Made by a program: the position numbers and the translations under genes. 64,000 nt of DNA from Agarivorans sp. TSD2052 (GTDB taxonomy: Bacteria > Pseudomonadota > Gammaproteobacteria > Enterobacterales > Celerinatantimonadaceae), in contig NZ_CP096670.1 in the NCBI RefSeq assembly GCF_023238625.1, positions 94,501-158,500 of the forward strand. Reading direction: 5' to 3'. The notes below the pieces were generated by a model. The model did not search any database and had not been told where the DNA came from. It worked only from the letters and a program-made list of their open reading frames with translations. Shown piece after piece: positions 44,828 through 54,071 of this stretch. How positions within the stretch are numbered: the first letter of the stretch is position 1; each line of letters starts with the position of its first letter.

Positions 44828-45385
44828 ATGCAATTGGCATCCAGTGTTTATCGACGCTTTCTATTGCTGTTCGGTTTAATGGCGGGCTTATGGGGCTGTT
44901 CAAGCGCCGATGTAGACAGTTATGCCAGTAACCAACCCAAATTAGTGTTGGAAGATTTTTTTTCCGGCAGTTTAACAGCGCATGGCATTGTCAAAAATCG
45001 CTCCGGTGAATTAATTCGTTATTTCAATGTCACCATTGACGCCAGTTGGGATGAACAAGGGGTAGGCACGCTCGACGAACATTTCATTTTTGATGACGGC
45101 GAGCTACAGCAACGCATTTGGACCTTAAAGAAGCAAGCTGATGGTGGCTATTTGGCTAGTGCTAACGATGTTAACCAGCCGGCAGAAATGCATTTAGCTG
45201 GTAATGCCTTGTTTATGGACTATGTATTAACCATTCAGTACCGAGACAAACCTTTAGACATAGTGGTTGAAGACAAGATGTACTTAGTCAATTCAACGAC
45301 CATTGTTAATGAATCGGTGATGCGTAAGTTTGGTTTTGAAGTGGGTTCGGTCAGTTTGGTGATAAATAAGCAGCCATCAAGTTAA
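44828..45385 (+). CDS. DUF3833 family lipoprotein
   Basis: About 185 aa with signal peptide and lipobox ending in C24 (AGLWGC). The mature protein matches DUF3833 (LEDFFSGSLTAHGIVKNRSGELIRYFNVTIDASW). Function unknown; such proteins are envelope lipoproteins common in marine gammaproteobacteria. GTG at 44813 or ATG at 44828 may start it; the ATG gives a standard signal peptide. Neither has a clear Shine-Dalgarno. Confidence 0.8.
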   Translation: MQLASSVYRRFLLLFGLMAGLWGCSSADVDSYASNQPKLVLEDFFSGSLTAHGIVKNRSGELIRYFNVTIDASWDEQGVGTLDEHFIFDDGELQQRIWTLKKQADGGYLASANDVNQPAEMHLAGNALFMDYVLTIQYRDKPLDIVVEDKMYLVNSTTIVNESVMRKFGFEVGSVSLVINKQPSS

Positions 45386-45492
45386 GCTTGTCGACAGCAC
45401 AAAAGCCAATTAAATAAAGACCCAGGCTTGTTATTCCTAGTTAAACTGCGCTAGGTATGTAGTAACAGAATTAAATTACAAGAGAGAAATGA

Positions 45493-45903
45493 ATGACTAA
45501 TGTATCTAATCTTGCACCACTGGCGAGCAGTTTTAGTTTAGACCCTGCGCTGATTACTATCACCAATTTGCGCTTGCGTACTTATATTGGTTTTAACGAA
45601 GAAGAGCTCAGTAAGCAGCAAGATGTTGTCATAAATGCCGAAATTCGCTATCAGGCTACCAAGGCTTGTGAAGCCGACAGTGAAGATTTAGCGCTCAATT
45701 ACAAGGTTATTACAAAAGCGATGATCGCGCATGTAGAGCAGGGGCATTTTCGGTTACTAGAGAAACTGTGTGCTGATTTACTCACGTTAGCGATGGATGA
45801 ACCGCGGGTGATTAAAGCCAGTATTACCGTGGATAAACCGCACGCGCTGCGTTTTGCTGACTCGGTATCAGTGACCTTATCAGGATCGCGTAACAGTGTT
45901 TAA
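45493..45903 (+). CDS. folX: Dihydroneopterin triphosphate 2'-epimerase
   Basis: 136 aa FolB/FolX-family protein. It follows E. coli FolX (ITNLRLRTYIGFNEEELSKQQDVVINAEI; HFRLLEKLCADLL; HALRFADSVSVTLS) with an N-terminal extension of about 17 residues. It epimerises dihydroneopterin triphosphate to dihydromonapterin triphosphate. It overlaps folM by 8 bp and precedes folE, forming a tetrahydromonapterin operon. Confidence 0.93.
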   Translation: MTNVSNLAPLASSFSLDPALITITNLRLRTYIGFNEEELSKQQDVVINAEIRYQATKACEADSEDLALNYKVITKAMIAHVEQGHFRLLEKLCADLLTLAMDEPRVIKASITVDKPHALRFADSVSVTLSGSRNSV

Positions 45904-46621
45904 GGCGCCGATTAGTCAAGCGCCGGTATTGATTACTGGTGGATCACAGCGGCTGGGCTTAGCCATTGCAGAAAATTTACTGCAACAGGGATACCCGGTG
46001 ATTATCACTTATCGACGTGACAAACCCGCAGTGCAGGCATTGCGAGAGCTGGGAGCCGATTGTGTGCAGGCCGATTTTAGCGATGAAAGAGGCATTAATG
46101 CGTTTATAAGCCATATATTGCAGCACTACCCATCTTTGCGTGCAGTGATTCACAACGCCTCTCAATGGCTTAACAATGCGGCTATGGACAACCAACACCA
46201 ATTAATGCGTTTGATGTGTAGTGTGCATGTCAGTGCCCCTTATCAAATGAATTTAGCGTTTAGCGAGTTGCTCAAGAACAACCAACAAGTTAGCGACATT
46301 ATTCACATGACAGATTTTGTCGCAGACAAAGGCAGCGCGAAGCATATTGCTTATGCAGCGAGTAAAGCTGGCTTAGCTAATCTTACTCATTCTTTTGCTG
46401 CGCAGCTTGCACCTGCGGTAAAAGTGAATAGTATTGCGCCCTCGTTGCTGATGTTTAACCAAGGTGACAAAGCAGAATACAAAGTTAAAGCCCTGGCTAA
46501 ATCGTTAATGGCGATTGAGCCTGGTGCAATTGAAGCCGTAGAAGCGGTTAACTACATTATGAACAGTCAGTATATAACCGGTCGAACAATCGGTTTAGAC
46601 GGCGGCCGACATCTGGTCTAG
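45896..46621 (+). CDS. folM: Dihydromonapterin reductase
   Basis: 241 aa short-chain dehydrogenase starting at GTG 45896 inside the folX end. N-terminal nucleotide-binding motif PVLITGGSQRLGLAIAENL, catalytic YAASKAGLANL, C-terminal ITGRTIGLDGGRHL. FolM reduces dihydromonapterin to tetrahydromonapterin with NADPH and has weak dihydrofolate reductase activity. Context between folX and folE makes the assignment firm. Confidence 0.92.
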   Translation: MFKAPISQAPVLITGGSQRLGLAIAENLLQQGYPVIITYRRDKPAVQALRELGADCVQADFSDERGINAFISHILQHYPSLRAVIHNASQWLNNAAMDNQHQLMRLMCSVHVSAPYQMNLAFSELLKNNQQVSDIIHMTDFVADKGSAKHIAYAASKAGLANLTHSFAAQLAPAVKVNSIAPSLLMFNQGDKAEYKVKALAKSLMAIEPGAIEAVEAVNYIMNSQYITGRTIGLDGGRHLV

Positions 46622-46687
46622 GGTTAATAGTGTTGTTAATTTGAGTGTGGTGGATAAAACAAGAAAGACTATCTAAAGGAAGTGATT

Positions 46688-47368
46688 ATGAAAGTAGCGT
46701 TAGCCGAAAAACAATTTAGAAAAGACGCTTGCTTGTCACCTGAGGCAATCCAAGTTCGCCAAGCATTGATTGAAAAGGGTATTGAGACCCCTTTGGTTGA
46801 CAATCAATTAAGCAATGAGCAGAAGTACCAGAAGATCAAAGCCTCGTTGACCGATGTAGTAGCAACCTTAGGCTTAGACTTAAGTGACGATAGCTTGGCT
46901 GAAACACCACACCGCATTGCTAAAATGTTTGTTGATGAAGTGTTTTCGGGATTGGATTACTCCCGTTTCCCAAAAATTAGCATTATTGAGAACAAAATGT
47001 CCGTAGAAGAGATGGTCAAGATCTCTGATATTGCCTTCACCAGCACTTGTGAGCATCACTTTGTCACCATTGATGGCCTCGCCAAAGTGGCTTATATTCC
47101 CAAAGATAACATTATTGGTTTATCTAAAATTAATCGCATTGTGCGTTTCTTCGCTCAACGTCCGCAGGTGCAAGAGCGCTTAACTCAACAGATTTTGGTG
47201 GCATTACAAAGCTTGTTAGGCACTGACGATGTGGCGGTTTCTATGGTCGCTACCCATTACTGTGTTAAATCACGGGGGGTCATGGACGCCAGTTCTAGCA
47301 CGCAAACCTCGGCCTTTGGCGGACAGTTTAAGTCGAGTAAATCCGTGAGAAGAGAGTTTCTAGGGTAG
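46688..47368 (+). CDS. folE: GTP cyclohydrolase I
   Basis: 226 aa. Zinc and catalytic residues are in [13 protein letters not shown] and [28 protein letters not shown] and [17 protein letters not shown] are further family stretches. It makes dihydroneopterin triphosphate from GTP, the substrate of FolX. The ATG at 46688 is chosen (AAGGAAG site); a GTG two codons upstream is in frame. Third gene of folXME, about 65 bp after folM. Confidence 0.95.
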   Translation: MKVALAEKQFRKDACLSPEAIQVRQALIEKGIETPLVDNQLSNEQKYQKIKASLTDVVATLGLDLSDDSLAETPHRIAKMFVDEVFSGLDYSRFPKISIIENKMSVEEMVKISDIAFTSTCEHHFVTIDGLAKVAYIPKDNIIGLSKINRIVRFFAQRPQVQERLTQQILVALQSLLGTDDVAVSMVATHYCVKSRGVMDASSSTQTSAFGGQFKSSKSVRREFLG

Positions 47369-47374
47369 ATAGTT

Positions 47375-47394
47375 CCCCCAGCGAGCGCTGGGGG
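47375..47394. terminator. GC hairpin between convergent folE and rhlE
   Basis: An 8-bp stem CCCCCAGC / GCTGGGGG with a 4-nt loop in the 32-bp gap between the two stop codons. It lacks a T-run on either side but is well placed to block read-through in both directions. Confidence 0.5.
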
Positions 47395-47400
47395 GCAGGC

Positions 47401-48738
47401 TTATTTAGCGGCCGGTTTTGAAAAACGCGCGCTAGATTTAGCGGTACCACCACCGGTATGACGGCGGTTTTTACCTACAGGCTTATTGCCACGCGCATTT
47501 TCGCTTGAACGTTGACCATCTCGGTGGTCATTACGCCCCTGCTTTGGTTTCTTCGGCTTCTTCGGTTTGATTGGCTTACCACTGAGTGTGGTTGGCGGCA
47601 AGATAGCCGAAGGTTCAAAACCTTCCATGATGCGCCGCTCTAATAATTTGCCGGTTAGATGCTCTATGCCACTTAATTCAGCAATCTCATCAGCCGATAC
47701 TAATGAAATGGCTTCGCCGGTAGAACCTGCTCGGCCAGTTCTACCAATCCGGTGCACGTAATCTTCAGATACATTAGGTAGGTCAAAGTTAACCACTTGT
47801 GGTAATTGGTCGATATCTAAACCACGCGCTGCAATGTCGGTCGCCACTAATACTCTTACATCACCACTTTTAAAATCTGCTAGTGCGCGAGTTCGCGCGC
47901 CTTGGCTTTTATTACCATGAATTGCTGCTGCGGTAATTTGGCTATGGTCTAGGTGCTTGGCCAAGCGGTTAGCACCGTGTTTAGTGCGGCTAAATACCAA
48001 TACTTGCTGCCACTTGTTATCGTGAATCAGCCGAGTCAGCAAACTTGATTTCTTTGACTTGTCGACAGGCACAACCCACTGTTCAACGGTGGGAGCCGCT
48101 GCATTGGCAGGGGTTACCGATATCTCTACGGGGTTGTTCACTAAGCTTTTCGCTAAGGTGCGAATGTCGTTAGAGAAGGTGGCTGAAAACATTAAGGTTT
48201 GACGCTTTTTAGGCAGCAGAGCCAAAATCTTTTTGATGTCGTGGATAAAGCCCATGTCCAACATGCGATCTGCTTCATCAAACACAATCACTTCTAGCTG
48301 TTGAAAGCGGAAGGCATTTTGTTGGTAAAGGTCTAATAAACGGCCTGGAGTCGCTACTAACACGTCTGCACCGCGACGTAGTTTTTGCATTTGTGGATTA
48401 ATTTTAACACCACCAAATACCACGGTTGAGCTTAATGGTAAGTTCTTCCCGTAGGTGCTCACACTTTCACCCACTTGAGCGGCTAGCTCACGGGTTGGTG
48501 TTAATACTAAGGCGCGCACTTGGTTTGCGCGTGCTTTAGGCCCTTTACTTAGTAATTCTAGTAAAGGCAGAGTGAAGCCAGCGGTTTTACCGGTACCGGT
48601 TTGCGCGGCAGCCATGATGTCTTTACCTTCTAAAATCACAGGGATGGCTTTGGCTTGAATAGGCGAAGGTGTGTCGTAGCCTTGTGAGGCAACGGCTTCA
48701 AGAAGGGGTTTAGATAAACCCAGGGAGTCAAAGCTCAT
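47401..48738 (-). CDS. rhlE: DEAD-box ATP-dependent RNA helicase RhlE
   Basis: About 445 aa. Q motif ([21 protein letters not shown]), AQTGTGKT (I), PTRELA (Ia), DEAD in [13 protein letters not shown] (II), SATFS (III), and [11 protein letters not shown] (VI). A basic low-complexity tail ([17 protein letters not shown] onward) is typical of RhlE and helps RNA binding. Roles in ribosome assembly and mRNA decay, often at low temperature. The start [13 protein letters not shown] at 48738 is the usual one. Confidence 0.93.
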   Translation of the reverse strand: MSFDSLGLSKPLLEAVASQGYDTPSPIQAKAIPVILEGKDIMAAAQTGTGKTAGFTLPLLELLSKGPKARANQVRALVLTPTRELAAQVGESVSTYGKNLPLSSTVVFGGVKINPQMQKLRRGADVLVATPGRLLDLYQQNAFRFQQLEVIVFDEADRMLDMGFIHDIKKILALLPKKRQTLMFSATFSNDIRTLAKSLVNNPVEISVTPANAAAPTVEQWVVPVDKSKKSSLLTRLIHDNKWQQVLVFSRTKHGANRLAKHLDHSQITAAAIHGNKSQGARTRALADFKSGDVRVLVATDIAARGLDIDQLPQVVNFDLPNVSEDYVHRIGRTGRAGSTGEAISLVSADEIAELSGIEHLTGKLLERRIMEGFEPSAILPPTTLSGKPIKPKKPKKPKQGRNDHRDGQRSSENARGNKPVGKNRRHTGGGTAKSSARFSKPAAK

Positions 48739-49226
48739 AGAATCGTCTCTTATGATAAGTGGTTTAAGCATGGCCGCAGAATTAGCGGGGCGTGCAGCTT
48801 ACAGTAACTTAGCTGTTTGCGCCATCATTGCTGGCAGAGTTAAGCCTAACAATTATTTATTAATAAAGAATTGTTAGGATTGCTTGGCTGAGTATGGCAG
48901 TTACACGGGTGTTTTTCCTGTTTTAAAGGCTGAACAGCCAGATAGGTAGTTGCTATGGTTATCTGCGGAAGTACCGTAAGGTTGCCTTTGAATGGCTACT
49001 GGTTATTTGAGAGCAGTGAGGGTGTTTCTAGTATCCAACAACGCTAAAAGGATGTTGGTAAGCCCTTGAAGGGTTAGTTTGCATGTGCGTCCATACCACT
49101 TGAGCCTAGGCTTGATGTTCGTGATAGTGTTACTAAAAATGTCGCTATCAAACGTATTTGTTGCGGTGAAGCAATAGCAGGCCATAAGCGTGCACTGCCT
49201 AGTGTTAATGTTAAATAGGAGGGAGG
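48739..49226. other. Long upstream region of rhlE without a gene
   Basis: About 490 bp separates the divergent rhlE and acetyltransferase genes. The clear structure is a perfect 10-bp inverted repeat CCTAACAATT (48845-48854) / AATTGTTAGG (48869-48878) with a 14-nt AT-rich loop, about 110 bp upstream of rhlE, possibly in its leader. Short ORFs on the minus strand are not convincing. Confidence 0.5.
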
Positions 49227-49775
49227 ATGTCGGCAATACTTATTCAAGCGAAAGACGGCCGTCAATATAATTTGCGCTTATTAGAGGCGAGCGACAGCGA
49301 GGCGTTTGGCGAATTCTTGCAGACATTAAGCCCCGCGACAACTCGCCGCTTTGGTCCACATCCTCTCACCCCGCAACACGCAACAATTCTCTGCCAAGTT
49401 CTTAAGCAAGACAGTGCGCAGCGTTGGGTGATAGAAGATAAAGGCATTATTGCCGGTTACTTCATTCTAGAGCACAACATTTCTGAGCATGAAGCTAAGC
49501 GTTATTCGGCACAAGGGGTCAGTTTAGTCTCGCCACTCGATGTAATATTTGCGCCCTGTATTGCCGATGCATATCAAAATCTAGGCTTAGCTTCTGCTGC
49601 TATCCGTCCATTGATGCAGCAGCTAAAACAGCAGGGTGCGCGCAGTATGGTATTAATGGGAGGAACCCAAGCAACCAATCAGCGTGCTCGTCATTTTTAT
49701 CAAGCCTGTGGTTTTGTTGAATATGGCCGTTTTAACACCGAGCTCGAAAATATCGATATGCGGGCGATCTTGTAA
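49227..49775 (+). CDS. GNAT-family N-acetyltransferase
   Basis: 182 aa of the RimI-like fold (LLEASDSEAFGEFLQTL at the N terminus; NLGLASAAIRPLMQQLKQQGARSMVLMGGTQATNQRARHFYQACGF as the acetyl-CoA part). A strong GGAGGGAGG site precedes the ATG. Substrate unknown. Upstream of a yaiI-like gene on the same strand with about 54 bp between. Confidence 0.82.
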   Translation: MSAILIQAKDGRQYNLRLLEASDSEAFGEFLQTLSPATTRRFGPHPLTPQHATILCQVLKQDSAQRWVIEDKGIIAGYFILEHNISEHEAKRYSAQGVSLVSPLDVIFAPCIADAYQNLGLASAAIRPLMQQLKQQGARSMVLMGGTQATNQRARHFYQACGFVEYGRFNTELENIDMRAIL

Positions 49776-49829
49776 TCGATAATTAACTTGGCATAGTAGC
49801 CAGCAAACAATATGAATGAGTAACTGTAG

Positions 49830-50285
49830 ATGAAGATTTGGGTTGATGCAGACGCCTGTCCGGTGGTGATCAAAGAAATATTGTTTCGCGCCGCCGAGCG
49901 CACTCAAATACCTTTGATACTGGTGGCCAACCAATATATTAAAACGCCGCCATCTAAGGTGATATCTAGCCTGCAAGTTAGTGCGGGTTTTGATGAAGCC
50001 GACAACGAAATAGTCGCGCGGGTCGCCGAAGGTGACTTAGTGATCACCGCGGATATTCCGCTGGCCGATGAAGTTATTACTAAGCAAGGGCAGGCACTAA
50101 GCCCACGCGGTGAGCTTTATACTAAAAGTAATATTAAGTCGCGACTTAACATGCGTGATTTCATGGATACTTTGCGCTCTAGCGGGGTGCATACGGGTGG
50201 CCCAGCTGCGCTTAATCAAGCTGATCGCAAAGCCTTCGCCAGTCATTTAGATTCTATATTGTCTAAGTGCCAAGCAAAAAAATAG
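49830..50285 (+). CDS. yaiI: YaiI/YqxD family protein (DUF188)
   Basis: 151 aa with the family start [23 protein letters not shown] and [16 protein letters not shown], acidic residues arranged as in PIN-like nuclease folds, and [26 protein letters not shown]. Conserved and widespread; a nuclease activity is suggested by fold but the physiological role is not known. Confidence 0.9.
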   Translation: MKIWVDADACPVVIKEILFRAAERTQIPLILVANQYIKTPPSKVISSLQVSAGFDEADNEIVARVAEGDLVITADIPLADEVITKQGQALSPRGELYTKSNIKSRLNMRDFMDTLRSSGVHTGGPAALNQADRKAFASHLDSILSKCQAKK

Positions 50286-50310
50286 CTTAAGCCTGAGCGC
50301 TTAAGCTATT
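50281..50310. terminator. Bidirectional hairpin between yaiI and the chemoreceptor gene
   Basis: A perfect 12-bp stem AATAGCTTAAGC / GCTTAAGCTATT with a 6-nt loop overlaps the yaiI stop codon and lies 22 bp from the end of the convergent chemoreceptor gene. No long T-run. Confidence 0.6.
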
Positions 50311-50331
50311 GCTTGAACAGTGGCTAGCGGC

Positions 50332-51810
50332 TTAATACTTAAAGCGATTGACTTGGGTAACCAATTGCTGGCCCACTTCCAGTAGGTCCTCGGTAGCTTG
50401 TTGTAGCTGCTTGCTATCGTCACTTAACGACTGCGCGCCCATACTTAAGGATTCCATATCGTTGGTGACCGCGCTCGTCACATTGGCTTGTTCCTCACTG
50501 GCGCTGGCTATCATGGTAATCATGTCGTTTACTGAGTTCATTTCTTGGTTGATTTGTACTAATGACTCACCAGTGCCCTCAGCAGAAGAAATCGTCTGGC
50601 CTACCATTTTTTTACTTTCTTGGGTTGCTTGATATGAGGTTTCCGCTTGGCTTTGTAAGTCACCAATAATAGATTCAATTTCAGTGGTTGATTCATGGGT
50701 TTTACTGGCTAAAGCGCGCACTTCATCGGCGACCACCGCAAAACCTCTGCCAGATTCTCCGGCGCGGGCGGCTTCGATAGCGGCGTTCAGTGCCAGTAAG
50801 TTGGTTTGTTCGGCGATCCCTTTTATCACATCAAGTACACTGCCAATGTTATCGCTCACTTGTTTTAGGTTCGTCACCTCTTCGGCGGTGCGGTCAAGGT
50901 TTTCAACCAACTCGGTGACCTGCACAATATTGGCATCAATTGCCTTTCGCCCATCGAGTGATAGTTGATAAGCTTCTTGGGTTCGGCCTGCGGTATTTTC
51001 GGCGTTGCCTGCAATCTCTTTGGTGGCCACCCCTAACTGTTGTAGGTTGCTCAAAGAGGTTGAGGTGAGTTCTGTTTGCTCAAAGGTATTGGCGGTATTT
51101 TTGTCGTTAATCACCCGTACGTTTTCCGATACTAACTCTAATTGTGTAGCTGCCTCGGCCATGTCTTGCACAATGGTTTGTACGGTTTCGATAAAGCTAT
51201 TAAAGTTATCGCCCAATTGGCCAATTTCGTCTTCGGTGTTAATGGGAATGCGAGCGGTTAAATCACCATCGCCCTGAGCAATACCCGCCAGCACTTTGTT
51301 GACTTCAGCGAGGGGGGTTGTTACCAACTTACGTAGCGAGAACACAATTAGAATAATGATTAGGCCCATTAGCAAAATGATGGTGAGCACATCTTCAGTT
51401 AGTTCATTGGCTAGGGCCGAATTAATGGCTTGCTTTGTTACCCCTATTTCAATGGTACCTAAGGGCTTGCCATCCCAATCTAAATCGATACTAATGGTTT
51501 CATCGGAGCTGAAGCCCGAGTTATGATTTTCGGCCATTAACTTGCCGCGCTGGTCGCTCACTTTAATACCAACAATCATCGGCTCATCGATAAAGGCATC
51601 GATGATGGATTGAATCACATCAAGGTCATAGACAAATACCGGCTCTTTAAGAATGATGGTCATCTGTTTAGTCAGTGCTTGCTTGCTGCTGTCATAACCT
51701 TCTGTAAGGGTTGATTTAGTGGCCCAATAAAGAATACTAACAGCAACAATTCCTAAGCTTAAAATGGTTACGCTAAGCAGGACGATCAGTTTTGAAGTAA
51801 TTGTTTTCAT
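50332..51810 (-). CDS. Methyl-accepting chemotaxis protein
   Basis: 492 aa: N-terminal membrane segment (about 7-30), a periplasmic sensor of about 110 residues (Cache-like; [31 protein letters not shown]), second membrane segment (about 140-160), HAMP ([26 protein letters not shown]) and a cytoplasmic signalling domain with the tip [13 protein letters not shown]. It starts 3 bp after a periplasmic binding protein gene, so the two are co-translated; the binding protein may present the ligand. Confidence 0.93.
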   Translation of the reverse strand: MKTITSKLIVLLSVTILSLGIVAVSILYWATKSTLTEGYDSSKQALTKQMTIILKEPVFVYDLDVIQSIIDAFIDEPMIVGIKVSDQRGKLMAENHNSGFSSDETISIDLDWDGKPLGTIEIGVTKQAINSALANELTEDVLTIILLMGLIIILIVFSLRKLVTTPLAEVNKVLAGIAQGDGDLTARIPINTEDEIGQLGDNFNSFIETVQTIVQDMAEAATQLELVSENVRVINDKNTANTFEQTELTSTSLSNLQQLGVATKEIAGNAENTAGRTQEAYQLSLDGRKAIDANIVQVTELVENLDRTAEEVTNLKQVSDNIGSVLDVIKGIAEQTNLLALNAAIEAARAGESGRGFAVVADEVRALASKTHESTTEIESIIGDLQSQAETSYQATQESKKMVGQTISSAEGTGESLVQINQEMNSVNDMITMIASASEEQANVTSAVTNDMESLSMGAQSLSDDSKQLQQATEDLLEVGQQLVTQVNRFKY

Positions 51811-51813
51811 AAT

Positions 51814-52659
51814 TTATTTTCCTGCTAATGGGTCGAACCATACCTTCTGTGGAATGGCATTTACTTTATCGGTGAGGTAGGGGTTGTCTAAATCAAACAC
51901 GGTGCGTTTCTCTAACTTTCCGAGATTGAGTGCGTTTTTTACATCAGGATCATTGAGAAATAATGTTTGATAACTGCCGTCTTCAAACATTTGATAGAGG
52001 ATGTCATTAAGGTGTTTGGCTAAGGCTTGATTATCTTTTTTCACAAAAAAGAAGAAAGGCATTTTGTAGCGCAGCATGACATAAGAATCGACAGTTAAAT
52101 TGTACTTAGCTTCACGTTTAATTTCGCTCCAAGGTTCAAAAATTCCGCGTGGGAAATAATCACAGCGGTCAGCTTCTAACATGGCAAATATATTACCGTA
52201 GCCGAGGCTTTTGGCTACCTTAATACCGTTGGCTTCAAGTATCGCAGTATCAGCCCAAAGTTTGCCCTGACAAGGAATGAATTGCTGCATTTGTGAAAAG
52301 CTAGTGACTTGGCTAAATATTTCGCGATTGGCTTGCTCAATAATGCCTAAGCGCATACCTAAGGTACCGCGATATAGGGGGAAATAAACAGCCGTCTGTG
52401 CTGCTTCTCGATCGGCCGAGGTAGCGGTCCAAAGTAAGTCAACCACTCCCCCATTGAGGTCTGCGAGGGTTTTTGCAAAAGAAATGTCACCGATTTCACC
52501 ATAGGGGAAACTTAGTGAACTATAAACATCACTGCGCTTTACAATCTCTTGGGCTAAAACTATGGGTAGAGTATTTCCCGCTGATGACCCGGGAATATTG
52601 AGTGGCTTGGTGGCACCAAGTGCCGTAAAAAATATCAATAAATAGAGAAGTCTGTACAT
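51814..52659 (-). CDS. Periplasmic solute-binding protein paired with a chemoreceptor
   Basis: 281 aa with a Sec signal peptide (about 1-16) and a type II periplasmic binding fold (FAKTLADLNGGVVDLLWTATSADREAAQTAVYFPLYRGTLGMRLGI; YNLTVDSYVMLRYKMPFFFFVKKDNQALAKHLNDILYQMFEDGSYQTLF). No transporter genes are adjacent; instead the chemoreceptor gene follows after 3 bp, suggesting a sensory rather than uptake role. Confidence 0.8.
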   Translation of the reverse strand: MYRLLYLLIFFTALGATKPLNIPGSSAGNTLPIVLAQEIVKRSDVYSSLSFPYGEIGDISFAKTLADLNGGVVDLLWTATSADREAAQTAVYFPLYRGTLGMRLGIIEQANREIFSQVTSFSQMQQFIPCQGKLWADTAILEANGIKVAKSLGYGNIFAMLEADRCDYFPRGIFEPWSEIKREAKYNLTVDSYVMLRYKMPFFFFVKKDNQALAKHLNDILYQMFEDGSYQTLFLNDPDVKNALNLGKLEKRTVFDLDNPYLTDKVNAIPQKVWFDPLAGK

Positions 52660-52841
52660 ATAGCCTCCATGCTTTGTCTAATCTTAGGTCTGCTATAGAG
52701 TTAGGGTTATGAGAGGCATAAAAAACGTGAACTAGATCTTCTTTTATTTCATAACAAAGCGATAGCACTGTTTTATGATGATTAATTGATAAGTTTGTAG
52801 CTTGTCATACTCAGAGCATGGTTTTTAAGGATAAAGACAAC

Positions 52842-53402
52842 ATGGGCAAGCAATTTAGTGCCATGATCCCGGCGCACATTGAGTTTATAGCGCAACAACA
52901 GATGTTTTTTGTAGCCACTGCAGCCGCAACAGGCAGGGTGAATACTTCACCAAAAGGGATGGATTCGTTTCGAGTGCTTAATCAACATCAGGTGCTTTGG
53001 CTGAATTTTACTGGCAGTGGCAATGAAACCGCCGCGCATGTTAGTCAAGACCCTCGCATGACCATTATGTTCTGCGCGTTTGAGGGGAAGCCCGTTATTT
53101 TGCGCTTATACGGTAAAGCTCAAGCTATCCATCGAGCTGATCAAGGCTGGAAAGAACACATAGGGTTATTTCCAAATCTGGATGGCGCTCGTCAATTGTA
53201 CTTGTTGGATATTGATATGGTGCAAAGCTCTTGTGGTATGGCGGTGCCGTTTTTCGACTATGTGGCTCCGCGTGAAGAGCTAAGCAAGTGGGCGCTAAAG
53301 CAAGGTGATGACGGCATACAAAAATATTGGGCTAAGAAAAACCAACATAGTTTAGATGGTGTAGAAACCAATATTCTAGCCCGGTCAAAAATAGCTGATT
53401 AA
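52842..53402 (+). CDS. Pyridoxamine 5'-phosphate oxidase-like FMN-binding protein
   Basis: About 186 aa split-barrel protein (FFVATAAATGRVNTSPKGMDSFRVLNQHQVLWLNFTGSGNETAAHV; MTIMFCAFEGKPVILRLYGKA). It belongs to the PNPOx-like family that binds FMN or F420; it is not PdxH. The ATG at 52842 follows AAGGA by about 10 nt; an in-frame ATG at 52818 would give 194 aa. Substrate unknown. Confidence 0.82.
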   Translation: MGKQFSAMIPAHIEFIAQQQMFFVATAAATGRVNTSPKGMDSFRVLNQHQVLWLNFTGSGNETAAHVSQDPRMTIMFCAFEGKPVILRLYGKAQAIHRADQGWKEHIGLFPNLDGARQLYLLDIDMVQSSCGMAVPFFDYVAPREELSKWALKQGDDGIQKYWAKKNQHSLDGVETNILARSKIAD

Positions 53403-53436
53403 CACCTCAAATTGATTTGAGTTGAAAGTAAATTGA

Positions 53437-53928
53437 CTAGCGCTGTAGATCTTTTATCGGTGGCTCAATATCCAATAAAGGTGAAGCGTCGATCGATTCA
53501 GCGTCCATCATTGAAGCGATATGCTGCAACGAAGAAAGAATTTGGGTTTTTTCCCAATCTTCTAAACCTTCGAAACGCTGAATAAACTCTTCATGCAGCA
53601 GTGGCGGTACGGTAGTAAGAATATCCACCCCTCGCTCGGTCAACCTTGGGTTAACAATACGTCGGTCGGTACTACTGCGAACTCTTTCTATGAGTTGACG
53701 TTCTTCTAAGCGATTGAGAATAGTAGTAACGGTTGCTTGGCTTAAAGATACCTGATCGGATAAACGTTTTACCGTTACTGTGCCTAATTCTTCAATGGCT
53801 CTAAGCACCATTACCTGCGGAATTGTTAAGCCACAGGCTTTTACTATACGCTTAGATTGCAGGTCAGTAGCGCGAATAATTTTGCGAAGTGAAATCAATA
53901 CATCTTGCCAGTAAGCAGATTTTTGCAT
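53437..53928 (-). CDS. MarR-family regulator, EctR/CosR type
   Basis: 163 aa with a MarR winged helix (KRLSDQVSLSQATVTTILNRLEERQLIERVRSSTDRRIVNPRLTERG) and the N-terminal segment WQDVLISLRKIIRATDLQSKRIVKACGLT, which resembles EctR and Vibrio CosR, repressors of compatible-solute genes. It is divergent from the glycine betaine transporter genes and an inverted repeat lies between them. Osmolarity-dependent repression of proXWV is therefore likely. Confidence 0.85.
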   Translation of the reverse strand: MQKSAYWQDVLISLRKIIRATDLQSKRIVKACGLTIPQVMVLRAIEELGTVTVKRLSDQVSLSQATVTTILNRLEERQLIERVRSSTDRRIVNPRLTERGVDILTTVPPLLHEEFIQRFEGLEDWEKTQILSSLQHIASMMDAESIDASPLLDIEPPIKDLQR

Positions 53929-53961
53929 GGATAAAAACAGGCCTTATTGGTTTTGCCGAAG

Positions 53962-53990
53962 TATATCCTATAGTGAAACGAGTGGATATA
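53962..53990. promoter_or_regulatory. Inverted repeat between the EctR/CosR-like gene and proX
   Basis: TATATCC (53962-53968) and GGATATA (53984-53990) are perfect inverted arms with a 15-nt spacer, 34 bp upstream of the regulator start. Position and symmetry suit a MarR-type operator controlling both directions. Confidence 0.55.
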
Positions 53991-54071
53991 TACAGTGGTT
54001 AGTTTGAGCTCTAACTATTAGACGTGTATGATTCTTTAGGTAAAGCAAGTTAAACAGGGAAGGATAGGGAT

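Noticed and set aside
49003-49265. Minus-strand ORFs of 63 and 77 codons upstream of the acetyltransferase gene
   Set aside because: No ribosome sites, mutually overlapping frames, and they run into the 5' end of a better-supported gene.
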